From NCBI GenBank assembly GCA_934408835.1, contig CAKRVU010000065.1, forward strand, positions 1 to 7,082: a stretch of 7,082 nucleotides of DNA. Reading direction: 5' to 3'. The DNA is from an uncultured Oscillospiraceae bacterium. GTDB taxonomy: Bacteria; Bacillota; Clostridia; Oscillospirales; Ruminococcaceae. Below the pieces are notes generated by a model. It worked only from the letters and a program-made list of their open reading frames with translations, had not been told where the DNA came from and ran no database searches. Of this stretch, positions 5,968 to 7,082 are shown piece after piece; positions within the stretch are counted from its first letter, which is position 1; each line of letters opens with the position of its first letter. A program made the translations under genes and the position numbers.

Positions 5968-6848
5968 ATGTTTTTTAGGCCAATAGAGTATTTTCAGGTG
6001 GTTATTGAAAAGGGGAATTTTTATCTTGCTGCAGAAAAGTGCAACATTTTGCAATCGTCAATATCTCAACAAATAAGAAAGCTTGAAGAAGAAACCGGTG
6101 TTCAATTACTCGACAGACATAATAGAACATTTACTTTGACAGAGGCAGGCGCCTATTTTTATCGTAAAAGCGGTGTAGTTATGGATGATATTAAACAGCT
6201 CATTGCAGAAACAAAACGAATTAGCAATCATACCAATGCTGTGATTCGACTTGGGTATTATAAAGGATATTCAAGCGATGAGTTGACAAAAGCAATTGCA
6301 GATTTTTCACAAAAATATCCGACGGTTGATATTGAAATTATATCGGGCAGTCATGGACAACTGTATCATGCACTTGAAGATAACACTGTTGATTTGGTGC
6401 TTAATGACCAAAGACGTGCGTTTTCAAGTGCATATCACACATTGTTTTATCCGAAAGCAGAATATATATTGAAATTTCATCAAGAAATTCTTTGAGCAAA
6501 TTGAAAGAAATAGAAATTGATGACTTGAAAAATACGCAGTGTATTCTTGTTACAAATGTAAATTCAAGGGATGAGGAACGACAATATTACGAAAAAATAG
6601 TTGGATTAAGATGTAATTATATTTTCTCTGAAACTCAACAGGATGCAAGGTTGAAAATCTCAACAGGTCAAGGCTTTATGCCGGTTGATGTTATAGGAGA
6701 ACAGCAATGGTTTGATACAGCCGTGAGTCGAATACCTTTGTTGAGAAACGGTGAACAGGTTACAAAAATTTATTGTGCATTTTTGAAAAAGGATAATTCA
6801 GGTTATTATACTGAAGAATTTGCCGATATGCTTCAAAATCAATTTTAA
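5968..6848 (+). pseudogene. LysR-type transcriptional regulator, split by a frameshift
   Basis: The first 175 codons (5968-6495) hold the N-terminal winged helix-turn-helix (residues about 16-60: GNFYLAAEKCNILQSSISQQ, then IRKLEEETGVQLLDR, with TLTEAG) and the start of the effector-binding domain. The frame ends at TGA 6493. The rest continues in another frame to TAA 6846-6848, including DARLKISTGQGFMPVDVIG, RIPLLRNGEQ and KKDNSGYYTEEFADML. Removing one AT unit from the (AT)4 tract at 6462-6469 restores a single 292-residue protein reading KAEYIEISSRNSLSKLKEIE across the join, the normal LysR length. The ATG at 5968 follows AAAGGTGAT. Effector and targets are unknown. The gene abuts the truncated IS3, so its original promoter may be lost. 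A sequencing error at the tract is the main alternative. Confidence 0.85.
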
Positions 6849-6862
6849 ATATACAAATAGAA

Positions 6863-6887
6863 TGATGGATCATATTTTGATTCATCA
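6863..6887. repeat. 10-bp inverted repeat after the LysR gene
   Basis: GATGGATCA (6864-6872) pairs with TGATTCATC (6878-6886) with one G-T wobble around TATTT, plus one further T-A pair at the base. It begins 15 bases past the LysR stop. No T-run follows, so a terminator role is uncertain. Confidence 0.5.
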
Positions 6888-6927
6888 CAACAAAACGAGA
6901 GTTCTTTTGATGTTTCGTTTTGTTGTG
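6886..6927. repeat. Perfect 13-bp inverted repeat between LysR and the IS200 end
   Basis: CACAACAAAACGA (6886-6898) and TCGTTTTGTTGTG (6915-6927) are perfect inverted repeats around a 16-base centre. It touches the preceding inverted repeat and ends 10 bases before the IS200-type hairpin. It may terminate the LysR transcript, although the T-rich part lies inside the stem rather than after it, or belong to the insertion target region. Confidence 0.6.
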
Positions 6928-6937
6928 TAAAGAAAAC

Positions 6938-6956
6938 CCACTCGCTAGGCGAGTGG
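6938..6956. repeat. Subterminal palindromic hairpin of the IS200-type left end
   Basis: CCACTCGC (6938-6945), loop TAG, GCGAGTGG (6949-6956): a perfect 8-bp GC-rich stem in an AT-rich setting. On the minus strand it is followed by GTTTTCTTT, so it could also act as a bidirectional insulator or terminator against transcription entering the element. Confidence 0.65.
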
Positions 6957-6995
6957 TTCGGTGGAAGACGAAAGCCGATGATGTAGAAAAAGAAA

Positions 6996-7053
6996 CTCCT
7001 TTTGGTGTAGAATAAGGTTGCGGCTTGACAACTGCAAAAAACACCAAAATGAG
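6996..7053 (+). promoter_or_regulatory. Leader stem predicted to cover the tnpA ribosome binding site
   Basis: CTCCTTTTGGTGT (6996-7008) pairs with ACACCAAAATGAG (7041-7053) at 12 of 13 positions, with one C-T mismatch. The right arm contains most of the GAGG (7051-7054) that would serve the tnpA ATG at 7063. A smaller GTTG/CAAC stem (7017-7020, 7029-7032) can form inside. In Salmonella IS200, a leader stem-loop that hides the ribosome binding site is known to keep transposase low, and this looks like the same arrangement. Confidence 0.55.
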
Positions 7054-7062
7054 GTCATCAAG

Positions 7063-7082
7063 ATGAATGGCACGGATAGTTT
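7063..7082 (+). CDS. tnpA: IS200/IS605-type transposase TnpA, first codons only
   Basis: An ATG at 7063 starts M-N-G-T-D-S and runs off the window. GAGG at 7051-7054 lies 8 bases upstream. The few residues resemble the start of TnpA_IS200 Y1 transposases, single-strand DNA nucleases that cut and rejoin at hairpin ends. The assignment rests mainly on the upstream hairpin and leader, because six residues alone cannot identify a family. Confidence 0.5.

Larger units (their letters stand above)
6928..7082 (+). mobile_element. Left end of an IS200/IS605-family element, cut by the window edge
   Basis: Three parts in the expected order support this call: a short perfect subterminal hairpin (6938-6956), a leader of about 100 bases with a stem over the ribosome binding site, and the start of a frame beginning MNGTDS, which resembles the start of TnpA_IS200 proteins ('MxNxTxSLxHTxW'). 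These elements have no terminal inverted repeats; the transposase recognises end hairpins as single-stranded DNA. The exact left boundary is not determined; an AAAG (6929-6932) lies 5' of the hairpin, where the guide sequence is expected. Confidence 0.6.

Noticed and set aside
1..7082. CRISPR array, tRNA or rRNA genes, defence cluster
   Set aside because: No regularly spaced direct repeats, cloverleaf-like sequence or defence-gene motifs were seen on either strand.

Overview
The window looks like chromosome from a low-to-mid-GC Firmicute, most likely class Clostridia. The evidence is strong AGGAGG-type ribosome binding sites, consensus sigma-A promoters, a greA-lysS gene pair, and remnants of clostridial-type mobile elements. 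I cannot name a genus from the sequence alone.

The core (about 874-5016) holds four intact housekeeping genes. On the minus strand, read right to left, are an OGG1-family 8-oxoguanine DNA glycosylase (3012-3839), the transcript-cleavage factor greA (2448-2915) and lysyl-tRNA synthetase lysS (874-2364). A class IIA fructose-bisphosphate aldolase, fba (3988-5016), is transcribed divergently from the glycosylase gene. Promoters are readable for the glycosylase, greA and fba. The greA promoter matches the consensus perfectly, and its -35 box overlaps the glycosylase stop codon. A terminator-like hairpin lies between greA and lysS, and a good intrinsic terminator closes the cluster after lysS.

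Both flanks are AT-rich and full of decayed genes. On the left, 1-346 is the tail of an unidentified small gene, apparently broken by a frameshift and stop codons. About 437-744 on the minus strand is a fossil of a winged-helix, replication-initiator-like protein of the kind carried by plasmids and integrative elements; it has four in-frame stops. On the right, 5200-5954 is a heavily mutated and 3'-truncated IS3-family insertion sequence (orfA plus orfB). It is followed 13 bases later by a LysR-type regulator gene (5968-6848) split by a frameshift at an (AT)4 tract. The window ends inside a second element, apparently the left end of an IS200/IS605-family insertion sequence. That end shows a subterminal hairpin, a leader stem that would cover the transposase ribosome binding site, and the first codons of tnpA.

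I see no sign of a new defence, secretion or biosynthetic system. The notable content is the set of gene fossils, the regulatory structures of the core cluster, and the IS200-type leader.
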